From positions 1,860,001 to 1,924,000 of the forward strand of contig OW818693.1 of assembly GCA_942493335.1 (NCBI GenBank): a stretch of 64,000 nt of DNA, written 5' to 3'. Under the pieces are notes generated by a model. The model saw nothing but the letters and a program-made list of their open reading frames with translations, searched no databases and had not been told where the DNA came from. Numbering within the stretch: the stretch's first letter is position 1; every line of letters begins with the position of its first letter. Both the position numbers and the translations under genes were made by a program. This DNA comes from JAEWSN01 sp942493335 (lineage in GTDB: Bacteria > Bacillota > Clostridia > DSM-8532). Below, in pieces: positions 1-9,314 of the stretch.

Positions 1-975
1 GGTCTTGTCCGCGCCATGTTCCCAATACATGATGCCAGCCAATCCCTGTTCCTTGAGGTATTCGCACTTGCATGCAATGGATTCCGGATCGTCATAAGTC
101 AGGAAATTCGTCCCGTTGAAGAGCCAGGGCGCCTTGGCTTCCTCGTCCCAGTGGCGTGTGTAGCCCTGTGACAGGAACTTTTCCGCAATTTCATCGTAAT
201 GTGAGCCATGCCCACCGGTTCCGCCGGTCATCTGATGAAGACCGTTGTTTTTGTCCGGAACATTCTTCCACATACGTCCATAAAAGGCCGCGCCAATGAC
301 GAGTTTTTCCTTCGGCACGCCCGCGTTCACGAACATGCGGACGGAACTGTCCGTGCTGATGCGGAACAGGTCGCCGGTGGAATTGTACAGATTCGTATGA
401 TGACCGGTAAGAATCTGGAAGCCGCCGCGCATGTCGTAGGTCATCAACTGCACGATGTCCAGATACTGCTGGGCCTGATCCATTTCGGTTCCGTCCACAT
501 AATATTGATCCGCACCTGCCGCGATGGTGAGCAGTTTCCGCCCGCCAGGCATCCGGTCAAGCGTTTCACGCACTTCCTTCAGCAGGAGGGTGAAGTTCTT
601 CTTGTCCGCCTTGTTGCAGCCGATGTCAGCCTCTCCATAACACGGATATTCCCAGTCCAGATCAATGCCGTCCAGACCGAGTTCCCGCACGGCATCCGCA
701 CAGGTTTCCGCAAACGTCTTCCTGCCGGCTTCTGTGAAAGCGGCTTCCGAAAAACCTCCCGCGCCCCATCCGCCGACGGACAACAGGATGTTCAAGTCCG
801 GATTCCACTTGCGCCAGGAGGCGATGCACCCGAGATTCGTCAAATGCCCGGTTGTCACCCGACCCTCCTTCACGAGACCGAAGGCGATGTTCAGGTGCGT
901 CAGCATGCGGCAGTCCGTTTCGTTCACGATGGGCATCGAATGGTCCATGGCATAGGCCGTCACGATATATTTCAT
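1..975 (-). CDS. GH18 family glycosidase (chitinase-like), 3' end outside window
   Basis: Secreted or cytoplasmic GH18 hydrolases cut beta-1,4 N-acetylglucosamine polymers or related glycans. The frame is open from an ATG at 975 to the window edge, so at least 325 residues are present and the C-terminus is missing. The family catalytic motif DGIDLDWE (DxxDxDxE) is read around bases 640-665, followed by EYPCYGE; a GIMYWEHG segment near the edge matches the conserved C-terminal Trp strand. The start MKYIVTAYAMDHS is preceded by AGGAGGG. No signal peptide is seen, which points to a cytoplasmic enzyme. It follows the GH2 gene by 183 bp on the same strand and may be co-transcribed. Family assignment is firm, substrate is not. 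Confidence 0.9.
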   Translation of the reverse strand, partial: MKYIVTAYAMDHSMPIVNETDCRMLTHLNIAFGLVKEGRVTTGHLTNLGCIASWRKWNPDLNILLSVGGWGAGGFSEAAFTEAGRKTFAETCADAVRELGLDGIDLDWEYPCYGEADIGCNKADKKNFTLLLKEVRETLDRMPGGRKLLTIAAGADQYYVDGTEMDQAQQYLDIVQLMTYDMRGGFQILTGHHTNLYNSTGDLFRISTDSSVRMFVNAGVPKEKLVIGAAFYGRMWKNVPDKNNGLHQMTGGTGGHGSHYDEIAEKFLSQGYTRHWDEEAKAPWLFNGTNFLTYDDPESIACKCEYLKEQGLAGIMYWEHGADKT

Positions 976-1158
976 GGAAATGCCCTCCTTTTCGCACCAT
1001 TCTATCACGCGAATCCGCATCGTTCTTTCCGTATCTTCCTCAACCCGGCACTTTTCTACTGGCATCCAACACGGAATGTCGATCTCCGAGACATCTACAT
1101 CCGATCCTTGCTGACAAATCCGTTCAATCCCTTTCTGCCAGAGCGTTTGTTCCAGCCA

Positions 1159-3753
1159 TCAAATGCATTCGATCGCAGCCGTCAGGTCCGCAAGACCCTT
1201 TCCGGCAATCGTTATAACCGCTTTCCCGGTACCGCCGGTGGACTGGAGCACAACAAGCAGCTTCCCGTGATGCGCTTTCCGGCTTTCTGTCCCATATGGT
1301 TCATGGCTGGCCGGATCTCCATTCTCAAGACCGATGATTTGAACGGGACCTTCACAGGAAACAGCAAGCAGGTTGGATGCATCCGGAACCGGAAAACCAT
1401 CCGCATCCGTGACATGGATTTCAAGATGGGTCAGGTCCTCTCCGTCTCCGCGCAGATAGGCATCCTCAAAGGACCCGGTCATCCGGCTGGCTTCCCCGGC
1501 CGTCGACAGTTCACACAGACAGACAACCGCACCCTCGCGATATCCCTTGGCCTTCAACGTCCCCGCCTGGTAGGGAACCTTCCATTCAACGGGCAGCGAG
1601 GTGATATCCTCCACTTTTTTACGTCCCAGTGAATGACCATCCAGGAAAAGTTCGACCTCCGGGCAGTTCGTGTGCAGCAGGACGGAAATCTCCTCCCCTT
1701 CCCTACCCTGCCAGTTCCATGAAGGAGTAGCCGCCCATCCGCGCCAGCGGCGCATTTCCGGATCCAGATCAGGCGGAACTGCGGACAACCAGGCCATCGG
1801 ATCATTGGTCCACATCGCCTTGCGGAAGAAAAAGCCCGGCTTGGGAAATCCGGCGATATCCAGGTACCCGGCCTGTGAATTGCGGACAGGCCAGCCCCTG
1901 GCTTCCCCAAGGAAATCAATGCCGGTCCAAAGGAATTGTCCGCAAATGTAGTCGTTGTCCCGGACGGCTTTCCAGGCTTCCGGCGACTGGCTGTTCTCGC
2001 TGCCGTAGATAACCCGCTCCGGATGCGTTTTGTGATCCGCTTCATAGTGCCTTTCCAGGTAATTGTAGCCGGCCACGTCGAGTGCGTCGGCAAACCCGGT
2101 CAGATTGGAGATGGACACATCGGCCAGCGCCGAGGTCACGGGTCGTGTCGTATCGAGCGAACGGACGATGGCGGCCAGCTTTCCGGCGACCACCCCCAGC
2201 CGGTCCGAATGGGGATGATCCAGCATGAACCGTTCGCCAAGCACCTCATGCGTCCAGGGATCATTCGGGTAGTCGATCTCATTGCCGATGCTCCACAGAA
2301 TGATGGAAGGATGGTTGCGGTCCCGAAGCACCATGGCCTTCAGATCCGCCTCTGCCCATTCCGCAAAATGCGGTGCATAGCCCTGACGGCTCGGAATGCC
2401 CTTGTTATGCCCGAAAACCCACTTGTTCTTCGAATCTTCCCATTCGTCAAAAGCTTCGTCCATGGCCAGAAAACCCATCTCGTCACAGAGGTCGAGCAGA
2501 CCCGGATCCGGCGGGTTGTGGCTGAACCGGATGGCAGTGCAGCCGGATTCCTTCAGGATACGGAAGCGGCGCGCCCAGACCTTTTTCGGAACCGCTGCGC
2601 CAAAACAGCCTGCGTCATGATGGATGCAGACTCCCTTCAGTTTTTGGTTCACACCATTGAGCTCGAATCCGCGATCCGGATGGAACGAGAAGGAGCGGAT
2701 ACCGAACCGGGTAACCTCCCTGTCAAAACAGTACAGACCAGCCGCCATTGCAAGGTCGACCAAGGTGGCAGATTTGGCTTTCACCGCAACCACCGGAATG
2801 CCGTTGACCCAGTCTATGGGGGTGGAATCCGCCTGAACGGCAGCATTGGCTGTGTTGGACGCATTGACTGTTTCACCGCTCTGATGGTTGTCCGCCTTGC
2901 CATGATCCGCCTCGAACCGCATATCCGGATCCTCCAGCAGGGAGGTTTCCACCCGATAGAGCGCCGGTTGTTCCGGCGACCACAAGGCGGGTTGGTCGAT
3001 CCGGACAGACTGGGCGAACACTGTTTCGCCATCCGCTTCCAGTTTCCGACGGCTGGCCGCAGCCCCCACCTCCTTGCCGGAATCATCCAGAACCCGGCTG
3101 ATCAGGAGTACCTTGCAGGCCTTCTTCATCTCATTCGACACGGTCGTTTCGATGCGGATTTCGGCCTCTCTGGCGTTTGTCACGGGGGTCTGGATGAATA
3201 CGCCGTCTTCCTTGATATGGACCGGATCCGATACTGTCAGCCAGACATCGCGCGTGATGCCGGATCCCGTGTACCAGCGGGAATCGGAGAATCCCGAATG
3301 ATCCGCCCGAACTGCGAGAACCTGTTCCACAGGGCCTTCCGGGCCATCGGGGATCAGGCATCCCGTCACATCATAGGAAAAGGTGCTGTACCCATAGGGC
3401 CTTTCTCCAAGTAGCCTTCCGTTGCACCAGACCGTGCTGTGGTTATAGACCCCGTCAAAGCGGATGCGGACGCGTTTTCTTCCTGACGGATCTACACCGG
3501 CCGCAACCCCGGCAGGAAGGATGAACCGCTTCCGATACCAACCGATCCCGCCGGGCAGATAAGCAGTCGCACTCGTGAAGGCTTCATCGAAAGGTCCCTC
3601 GATGCTCCAGTCGTGCGGAACGACCAGGCTCCGCCAGCCGCCGTCCATATGAGACACCGATTGGGCATCCTCCTGCACACCATTCCAGGTATTGTCCTCC
3701 AGCTTGAACTTCCAGTCTTTGTTCCACCGGATTGTCTTTGTCATGCCACTCAT
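1159..3753 (-). CDS. GH2 family beta-galactosidase-like glycoside hydrolase
   Basis: 864-residue retaining glycosidase of family 2. The order is the usual one: N-terminal sugar-binding jelly roll (PHDWSIEGPFDE, residues about 40-55), immunoglobulin-like domain, TIM barrel with ILWSIGNEID (acid/base Glu) and YGSENSQSPEAW (likely nucleophile Glu), then C-terminal DUF4982/Ig-like domains. The ATG at 3753 (MSGMTKTIRWNKDWKF) is chosen over the longer frame because GAGAGGCGG lies just before it and homologues begin there. No signal peptide. A 16-bp palindromic LacI-type operator lies upstream at 3890-3905, so sugar-induced control is likely. Beta-galactosidase is the family's commonest activity; glucuronidase or mannosidase are alternatives. 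Confidence 0.9.
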   Translation of the reverse strand: MSGMTKTIRWNKDWKFKLEDNTWNGVQEDAQSVSHMDGGWRSLVVPHDWSIEGPFDEAFTSATAYLPGGIGWYRKRFILPAGVAAGVDPSGRKRVRIRFDGVYNHSTVWCNGRLLGERPYGYSTFSYDVTGCLIPDGPEGPVEQVLAVRADHSGFSDSRWYTGSGITRDVWLTVSDPVHIKEDGVFIQTPVTNAREAEIRIETTVSNEMKKACKVLLISRVLDDSGKEVGAAASRRKLEADGETVFAQSVRIDQPALWSPEQPALYRVETSLLEDPDMRFEADHGKADNHQSGETVNASNTANAAVQADSTPIDWVNGIPVVAVKAKSATLVDLAMAAGLYCFDREVTRFGIRSFSFHPDRGFELNGVNQKLKGVCIHHDAGCFGAAVPKKVWARRFRILKESGCTAIRFSHNPPDPGLLDLCDEMGFLAMDEAFDEWEDSKNKWVFGHNKGIPSRQGYAPHFAEWAEADLKAMVLRDRNHPSIILWSIGNEIDYPNDPWTHEVLGERFMLDHPHSDRLGVVAGKLAAIVRSLDTTRPVTSALADVSISNLTGFADALDVAGYNYLERHYEADHKTHPERVIYGSENSQSPEAWKAVRDNDYICGQFLWTGIDFLGEARGWPVRNSQAGYLDIAGFPKPGFFFRKAMWTNDPMAWLSAVPPDLDPEMRRWRGWAATPSWNWQGREGEEISVLLHTNCPEVELFLDGHSLGRKKVEDITSLPVEWKVPYQAGTLKAKGYREGAVVCLCELSTAGEASRMTGSFEDAYLRGDGEDLTHLEIHVTDADGFPVPDASNLLAVSCEGPVQIIGLENGDPASHEPYGTESRKAHHGKLLVVLQSTGGTGKAVITIAGKGLADLTAAIECI

Positions 3754-3889
3754 CTGGTTACCGCCTCTCAAATGCCCATTTTTTCCGCTGTTGCCGGTCC
3801 TTGCAGGCATCCCGCCGCTTATCGTCTGCGTACTGCCTGCTTGTCATCCACCCCTCCATGCGAAGGTCTGCGACTTTCGATCATTCTCA

Positions 3890-3905
3890 CTGAAATCGAT
3901 TTCAG
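3890..3905. promoter_or_regulatory. LacI-family operator upstream of the GH2 gene
   Basis: A perfect 16-bp palindrome, CTGAAATCGATTTCAG, with the CG centre typical of LacI/GalR operators. A GATAAT -10-like hexamer on the minus strand (3911-3916) sits just upstream of it, so a bound repressor would cover the transcription start. The -35 is weak. The matching LacI repressor is not in the window. Confidence 0.65.
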
Positions 3906-4040
3906 TTTTCATTATCCCATAGGAAGGTCTTGAACGAAATGGAGGAATCGGATCCCCGCCTGTATGATTTTATTCATAAATCCGCCATTCGACGGAATCC
4001 AACAAACCACTAGACCTGTCTTTACGAAACGATTGCGCAG

Positions 4041-4076
4041 AAAGAGGACCGGAAACCGAAGTCTCCGATCCTCTTT
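4041..4076 (-). terminator. Hairpin after the PRPP synthetase gene
   Basis: Inverted repeat of 13 bases with one mismatch (AAAGAGGACCGGA / TCCGATCCTCTTT), about 160 bp after the stop at 4236. The T-run on the minus strand is short, so termination strength is uncertain. Bases 4077-4235 hold only loose repeats of TGACTT/CTACTAA-like words and no gene. Confidence 0.45.
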
Positions 4077-4235
4077 ATCCTTTAACAATGACTTTTGTAG
4101 TGCTTTCTAAGTTATGCCTACAAACAATGACTTATTAGCTATGCCGTCTGATGATGACGCCTGATAAGGACTTCTACTAAGTATTTCTACTAATGCCCCC
4201 TACTTATGACTTCATCGCAATGGCTTTACAAAAGC

Positions 4236-5432
4236 TTACTTTTTCAGTCCCTGCCGCTTGATGAGGTTGTGAATCTTGTCCGACGGATCGATGAGGTGAC
4301 TCAACGACTGGTCGTGGTTCAAGGTTTCAATGAGATAGGCCATGAACTTGGACATATTCACGTCGACAAACCAAGGCGCCGATAGCAATTCCGGCGTGCG
4401 ATAGGTGAGATTGGTGGCATACACGCGGGAGATGAGACCTTCCGCATACGCCTCATGGAATTTCTCCAATCCCTGCGTGAACTGGGCGAAGGTGACCACC
4501 ACAAACACACGGTTCGCATTGCGTTTCTTCAGTTCCCGGGCCACATCAAGGACGGACTCGCCGGATGCGATGAGATCGTCCGCAATGAGCACATCCTTGC
4601 CATCGAGATTGTCTCCGAGGTATTCATGGCTGACAATGGGGTTCTTGCCGTTTACAACACGGGTATAGTCACGGCGCTTGTAGAAGGTGGAGACATTGAG
4701 GCCAAGCATGGTGGCGTAATAGATGTTGCGCTGCAGGCCGCCTTCGTCCGGGCTGACCACAAGCATGTGGTCCTTGTCCATCAGAAGATCCTTTTCCTTC
4801 TTGAACAGCGCCTTCAGCACCTGGTAGTGCGGGCTGAGGTTCTCGAAGCTGGAAAGGGGAATGGCGTTGCTGACGCGGGGATCGTGCGCATCGAAGGTGA
4901 TGATGTTGGAAACGCCCAGCCGGTCGAGTTCCTGAAGCGCGATGGCGCAGTCGAGGGATTCGCGGGAAGTACGCTTGTGCTGACGGCCTTCGTAGAGCAG
5001 TGGCATGATGACGGAGATGCGCTTCGCCTTGCCGCTGATGGCGCCGATCGTACGGATGATGTCCCAGTAATGGTCGTCCGGACTCATCGGGCGTTCCTGT
5101 CCATACATGGAATAGGAGCAGTTGTAGTTGCCTACATCGGCCAGAATGAAGATGTCGTGGTTTCGGACGGTTTCGTTGATGACCAGCTTTCCTTCGCCGG
5201 TTGCGAAACGGTTTGCCTGGTGATCGATGAGATAGGAGGAACGCAGGTAGTCAGGCGACAAGCGCGCGATGTCGGGATACAGGTTCACGGTTTCCTGCCG
5301 CCACCCGGCAATCCAGTCGTCCACAAGGTTGCCCATCTCGGAGGCACCGCTCAGGGATACGATGCCAAGGCTTCCGTACGGAATCCGGTAGACAAATGCA
5401 TCATTCTCGTTGTCGACACAGTAGTTCTTCAC
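4236..5432 (-). CDS. prs: Ribose-phosphate pyrophosphokinase (PRPP synthetase)
   Basis: Makes phosphoribosyl pyrophosphate from ribose 5-phosphate and ATP for nucleotide, histidine and tryptophan synthesis. At 398 residues it is longer than the usual 310-320 and belongs to the long form seen in many clostridia. The PRPP-binding loop DVLIADDLIASGES is clear near residue 290, and VVSPDEGGLQRN and the HKRTSRESLD catalytic-loop region are present. Translation appears to begin at GTG (5432), with GAGGATGA upstream. The gene lies about 220 bp downstream of corA on the same strand, separated by a strong hairpin, so it probably has its own promoter. Confidence 0.88.
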   Translation of the reverse strand: MKNYCVDNENDAFVYRIPYGSLGIVSLSGASEMGNLVDDWIAGWRQETVNLYPDIARLSPDYLRSSYLIDHQANRFATGEGKLVINETVRNHDIFILADVGNYNCSYSMYGQERPMSPDDHYWDIIRTIGAISGKAKRISVIMPLLYEGRQHKRTSRESLDCAIALQELDRLGVSNIITFDAHDPRVSNAIPLSSFENLSPHYQVLKALFKKEKDLLMDKDHMLVVSPDEGGLQRNIYYATMLGLNVSTFYKRRDYTRVVNGKNPIVSHEYLGDNLDGKDVLIADDLIASGESVLDVARELKKRNANRVFVVVTFAQFTQGLEKFHEAYAEGLISRVYATNLTYRTPELLSAPWFVDVNMSKFMAYLIETLNHDQSLSHLIDPSDKIHNLIKRQGLKK

Positions 5433-5624
5433 TTCGGCTCATCCTCACATTCCCAATACTTGATGTCTGAGTGCAAAGGTGTTTTCCAACCGCCCGCTCC
5501 CGGCTTACGCCGCATCCGGTCCGGTCCGTCTATCGAAAACGGCCGCTGTCTCCCGCGTCCGTATTTCGCGAATGGGCCCTGTGCATGGGGATCCGGCAGC
5601 CAGGGGTTGTCCGCCGGAATCACA

Positions 5625-5648
5625 GGGGCTGTCTTGCCAGACAGCCCC
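5625..5648 (-). terminator. Strong hairpin after corA
   Basis: A perfect 10-bp stem (GGGGCTGTCT / AGACAGCCCC) with a 4-base loop starts 8 bases beyond the corA stop. There is no T-run, so it may act as an mRNA 3' stabiliser as much as a terminator. Confidence 0.6.
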
Positions 5649-5655
5649 CCGTACG

Positions 5656-6612
5656 TCAAAACATGTCCTTCTTGTATAGGAAAAGAGCCGTTCCTGCAGA
5701 TAGTACCACCGCACCGAGCAAAACCCACAACCACATGAAACTTCCTGCGATGGAGGTGAGATTGGCGTACGGGAAAACCACATTCTGACCAAAGTAGCTG
5801 AACACCATGGTCGGGATGGCGAGCACGATGGTAACGGATGCCAGGAATTTCATCACCCCGTTCAGATTGTTCGAGATGATGGAGGCATAGGTGTCCATGG
5901 TGCTGTTCTGAATGCTGCTGTAGATGTTCGACATTTCGATGGCCTGCTTGATTTCAACGATGGCGTCCTCCAGCAGGTCCTGATCCTCCTCGTACATTTT
6001 GACAATGCGACCGCGCAAAATGCGCTCCATCATCGCCTCGTTGGATTTCAGCGAGGTGGTGAAGTAAACAAGGGATTTTCCCAGTTCCATCAAACGGTAC
6101 AATTCCCGGTTCTTCATGGACTTGTGCAGCAAGGTCTCAATGTCTTCCGTCTTTTTGTCGATGTGCTTGAGGTACTTGAGGTAGTCCTTTGCCACATGAT
6201 AAAGAATCTGGAAGATGAAGCGGGTCTTCTTGTAAGTGAAAAGTCCTTTGATCTGCCCGTTCCGGAAGCGTTCCAGAACAGCGGCCGGTTTGCTGCAGAT
6301 CGTGATGAGGTAATCGTCGCGCACGTGCAGCATGCCCATCGGCAAAGTTTCAAACTTGATGATCTTGTCGTCTTCATAGACGTAAGGCACGTCCACGATA
6401 ATCAGGGTCTGATCGTCCTCGATGTCGATACGGGCCTTTTCCTCATCATCGAGCGGATCACTCAGAAAGTTCGGTTCAATTTCCATCTCATGCGATATCC
6501 GGTCCAGTTCCTCCTGGGTCGGCGCGATGAGGTTGATCCAGCAGCCGCGTTCGATCTGATCGACACGCACAAGTTCAGCCGCCGGGTCCGTCGTCCTGAA
6601 GATCTCCATCAT
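5656..6612 (-). CDS. corA: CorA-family magnesium transporter
   Basis: Inner-membrane Mg2+ channel of the CorA/MIT family, 318 residues. The long acidic and helical cytoplasmic domain is followed by two C-terminal membrane segments (about 255-275 and 288-310) and the basic tail KKDMF. The signature loop between the two segments reads YFGQN where nearly all CorA proteins have YGMN, so Met is replaced by Gln in the selectivity motif; whether this changes ion choice cannot be told from sequence. ATG at 6612 follows AAGAAGGTGATT. An M-box riboswitch with terminator precedes it, which supports a Mg2+-responsive role. Confidence 0.9.
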   Translation of the reverse strand: MMEIFRTTDPAAELVRVDQIERGCWINLIAPTQEELDRISHEMEIEPNFLSDPLDDEEKARIDIEDDQTLIIVDVPYVYEDDKIIKFETLPMGMLHVRDDYLITICSKPAAVLERFRNGQIKGLFTYKKTRFIFQILYHVAKDYLKYLKHIDKKTEDIETLLHKSMKNRELYRLMELGKSLVYFTTSLKSNEAMMERILRGRIVKMYEEDQDLLEDAIVEIKQAIEMSNIYSSIQNSTMDTYASIISNNLNGVMKFLASVTIVLAIPTMVFSYFGQNVVFPYANLTSIAGSFMWLWVLLGAVVLSAGTALFLYKKDMF

Positions 6613-6800
6613 CGGAAATCACCTTCTTTCCCGTTGGCACCGGAAAGCAACGTCTTGTCCCTTCAAAAAGAACGGCGGAATCGGCCGTTTTCTTGAATGC
6701 ATGGTTCAAGCAGTTCCTGACTCGGGCCCTTCAAATCACCTCTCAACAAAAACACCGGAATACCGGCCGAGGCACCCACCCTTACCCGGGTGGATCGGGG

Positions 6801-6825
6801 CAAAGAAAAAGGCCGCAGGATGCGG
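6801..6825 (-). terminator. Expression-platform terminator of the M-box
   Basis: On the minus strand CCGCATCCTGCGG is followed by CCTTTTTCTTTG: a short GC stem and T-run between the M-box aptamer and corA, as expected for a riboswitch that stops transcription when Mg2+ is high. Confidence 0.75.
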
Positions 6826-6849
6826 ACTTCGATCATCGTTCATAACCAC

Positions 6850-7005
6850 CACTCCCCTCATCCGAGCTTTGGCACTATGCGACTTGGAATGTATCCGGCT
6901 GCATGGGCAAAACCTTGTTTCCGGTAGTGCCTGTTTTCCCAGGTTGGCGTCTCTCGACGTTTCCCGGGTGCAGCGTGCGTTCGCATAGGAGCCTCACCTA
7001 ATGGA
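6850..7005 (-). ncRNA. M-box (ykoK leader) magnesium riboswitch
   Basis: Read on the minus strand the region contains the conserved M-box blocks in order: TTAGGTGAGGCTCCTATG, GAAACGTCGAGAGACGCCAA, ACAGGCACTACCGG, AAGGTTTTGCC and AGTGCCAAAGCTC. The M-box senses Mg2+ directly and ends transcription of transporter genes when Mg2+ is plentiful. Position upstream of corA, with a terminator between, fits this exactly. Recognition is from memory of the family consensus. Confidence 0.92.
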
Positions 7006-7033
7006 GTCATGATGCCTGTTGGCATCCAAGCCC

Positions 7034-7063
7034 ATTATAAACCGGCGCACGCGCCCATTGCAA
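7034..7063 (-). promoter_or_regulatory. Sigma-70/A-type promoter for the M-box-corA transcript
   Basis: Minus-strand -35 TTGCAA (7058-7063) and perfect -10 TATAAT (7034-7039) with an 18-base spacer, placed about 30 bases before the first conserved M-box block. Confidence 0.75.
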
Positions 7064-7426
7064 TAGTGCAACCATACAGGCATGAGCCTTGCGGCAAGCG
7101 TTCCGGCAGGTCGCAGAGCCCTTGCCCATCGCCAGGACCTTGATAAATCCGACGTTTTTCTTCATTTGGCAAATTGTATACAAGAAACATTTGCGATAAA
7201 ATAAACAGGATCCCTTCCATTCCTTCGATAACACTCGGCAGATAGACATCATGACCTTGCGGGCTTTGCGTCGATCAGCCGGCAGGACAGAAGATCTGCG
7301 GCACATGGATGGACCGGATGAATTGCCATGGCGGCCATGCTGTCGCCCTATGAAGAATCCAGAACGTGGGGATGGACTGTTGAACGTGGTAAAATGCAAT
7401 CACCGCCCATTCTCCAGGAGGGGCTC

Positions 7427-9256
7427 ATGAAACGTGTCGCACTGATCCTGGAAAACATCACATGGTCTTTTGACTACGCGATGGCGGAAGCTTTCGGCAT
7501 GGCCTGCGAAAAGGAAGCAATCCGCCTGATCATTTACGAGACGAGATACTGCAGTCTGGACTGGCTCGCTGCCATGATGCCGCAGCACGGGATCGAAGGC
7601 GTCATTGTGATGACCGATTCCATCATCCTGGCGGATCTTTATACGTCCATGCGGACCTTTATCGGCCAGCTTTCGATTCCATGTGTCACAATCGGTCTTC
7701 GATTCCCTTCCGCCCCCTCCGTAACGTCGGATAACTACATCGGCATGTCCATGCTCATGGCACACCTGTTCGCGCAAGGCGCACGGCGTATCGCCCATGT
7801 TGCAGGACCTTCCGGTAATCGGGAAGCCGCCGCAAGAAAAGCAGCCTATCTGGACGCAATGACAGGCAACCACCTTGCCGTGCAGCCGGATTGGCTGGAT
7901 GAAGGGCTGTTCAGCCCGATGTCCGGATATAACAGCATGAAGAAGATGCTTCCGCTCATCCGTCGCGGTGAGTTGGATGCTGTCACTTTCGTAAATGATG
8001 AATCGGCCGCAGGCGGTCTTCGACTGCTGGCTGCAGAAGGCATCCGTGTACCCGATGACGTAAAGGTCACAGGATATGGGGATGCGCCTTGCAGTCTCCT
8101 ATCCTTTCCTGGGCTGACAACCGTCTCGAACAATCCGGCAGACCTGGCTGGCGAGGCTCTCGCACTTCTTCGATCTTCTGCCCGAAAGGCGGCAGACATT
8201 CAGGTGCAATGCTCCCCGATGCTTCTGCCGAACGCCTCGACAGGTTGCTCCGCACGGATCGATGCGCTTCGCGATCTGCTCAGAAAGCATCCGATGACGG
8301 AACTGTACCACACCGAATACTTCCATGATTCGCCTGTTCCTGAGGAATTCTGGTCGGATATGACGGAAAAGCTTCGCCATTACGGCGTCCCCGCCTTCCA
8401 CATCGTCCAATATGTCAGACCGGCTGGAACCGGGGTTGCGGCCGACTACCGCATGCCGGAAACAGCGCGGCTCCTCTTCGCTTATTCGGAAGGTCGCAGC
8501 CAACTTCCCTCCGAAACCTTTTCAACCGTCATGCTGCTCCCTGACACCTCCTTGACACCCGTCTGCGAATCGCTTGTCTTCAAAGGGCTGTCCTACGACG
8601 ATCTTCCCTTCGGATACATGCTCATCTCGCCGAAAGCCGCCGCGATCGGACATCTGGATGATATCGCCATCCACTGCATGGCATGGCTGGGGGCAAGACA
8701 GCAACAGGAGGAACAGAGTCAGAGCAACCGGCGCATGTCCGAGACCATGAACCAATTGATCGTGACCAATCGGAAACTGAACGAAATGACCGTTCGCAGC
8801 AATCTGGCAGGCGCCCGTTCCACCGCAGGCCAGAAATCCGAACCATCCGGACCCATCTTGCCGGACAACCGATACATGGTCATACTCGTCGACATCGACG
8901 GACTGCGGCACATCAACGAACGCTTCGGCTATACGGAAGGCGATGGCGTACTCATGCGCGTCGAGGAAGCCCTTGTACTATGCATCCGCGATACGGACCG
9001 TCTCATCCGCCAGGGAGGAGATTCCTTCCTCATGCTGATGAAACAGGCAAGCGAGGATATTATCGAAGTCATGCAGGAACGCATGCTGACCCAATTGGAC
9101 CGGATGAATGCCGACCTGATGAAAGGCTATCGGATCGACTTTACCTGGGGATATGCCTGCGGGGACGGAAGCGAGTCCTTTGAAAGTGTGGTTCAGAAGG
9201 CTGATGAAGTGTTGTATCGCAAAAAAAGGGAGCGCACGGCGCAAGTCCAGGGTTAA
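7427..9256 (+). CDS. LacI-type periplasmic-binding-domain sensor with degenerate GGDEF domain
   Basis: 609 residues. Residues 1-290 form a LacI/GalR C-terminal sugar-binding fold (MKRVALILENITWSFDYAMAEAF, GIEGVIVMTDS, VKVTGYGDAPCSLL) without the usual N-terminal DNA-binding helix-turn-helix. A middle region and a coiled stretch (RQQQEEQSQSNRRMSE) lead to a GGDEF domain (DIDGLRHINERFGYTEGDGVL). The active-site motif reads GGDSF, so the catalytic Glu is a Ser and cyclic-di-GMP synthesis is doubtful. No membrane segment or signal peptide, so it should sense a cytoplasmic ligand. ATG 7427 follows AGGAGGGG. Similar fusions are known in clostridia and paenibacilli; the ligand is unknown. Confidence 0.85.
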   Translation: MKRVALILENITWSFDYAMAEAFGMACEKEAIRLIIYETRYCSLDWLAAMMPQHGIEGVIVMTDSIILADLYTSMRTFIGQLSIPCVTIGLRFPSAPSVTSDNYIGMSMLMAHLFAQGARRIAHVAGPSGNREAAARKAAYLDAMTGNHLAVQPDWLDEGLFSPMSGYNSMKKMLPLIRRGELDAVTFVNDESAAGGLRLLAAEGIRVPDDVKVTGYGDAPCSLLSFPGLTTVSNNPADLAGEALALLRSSARKAADIQVQCSPMLLPNASTGCSARIDALRDLLRKHPMTELYHTEYFHDSPVPEEFWSDMTEKLRHYGVPAFHIVQYVRPAGTGVAADYRMPETARLLFAYSEGRSQLPSETFSTVMLLPDTSLTPVCESLVFKGLSYDDLPFGYMLISPKAAAIGHLDDIAIHCMAWLGARQQQEEQSQSNRRMSETMNQLIVTNRKLNEMTVRSNLAGARSTAGQKSEPSGPILPDNRYMVILVDIDGLRHINERFGYTEGDGVLMRVEEALVLCIRDTDRLIRQGGDSFLMLMKQASEDIIEVMQERMLTQLDRMNADLMKGYRIDFTWGYACGDGSESFESVVQKADEVLYRKKRERTAQVQG

Positions 9257-9314
9257 GCGGAATCCGGTCAGGTTATGTCCACATGGGCGCGCAAGAACCG
9301 CGCAATGATGCAAG

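Noticed and set aside
208..1632. Long plus-strand frame across the GH18/GH2 region
   Set aside because: It is antisense to two well-supported glycosidase genes on the minus strand and shows no protein-family motif; the G+C bias of the true frame creates it.
1936..3414. Plus-strand 492-codon frame opposite the GH2 gene
   Set aside because: Lies wholly antisense to GH2 catalytic domains; no ribosome-binding site or family motif.
5429..5792. Short frames between the PRPP synthetase and corA
   Set aside because: They overlap the corA 3' end or the hairpin, lack ribosome-binding sites and have no recognisable motif.
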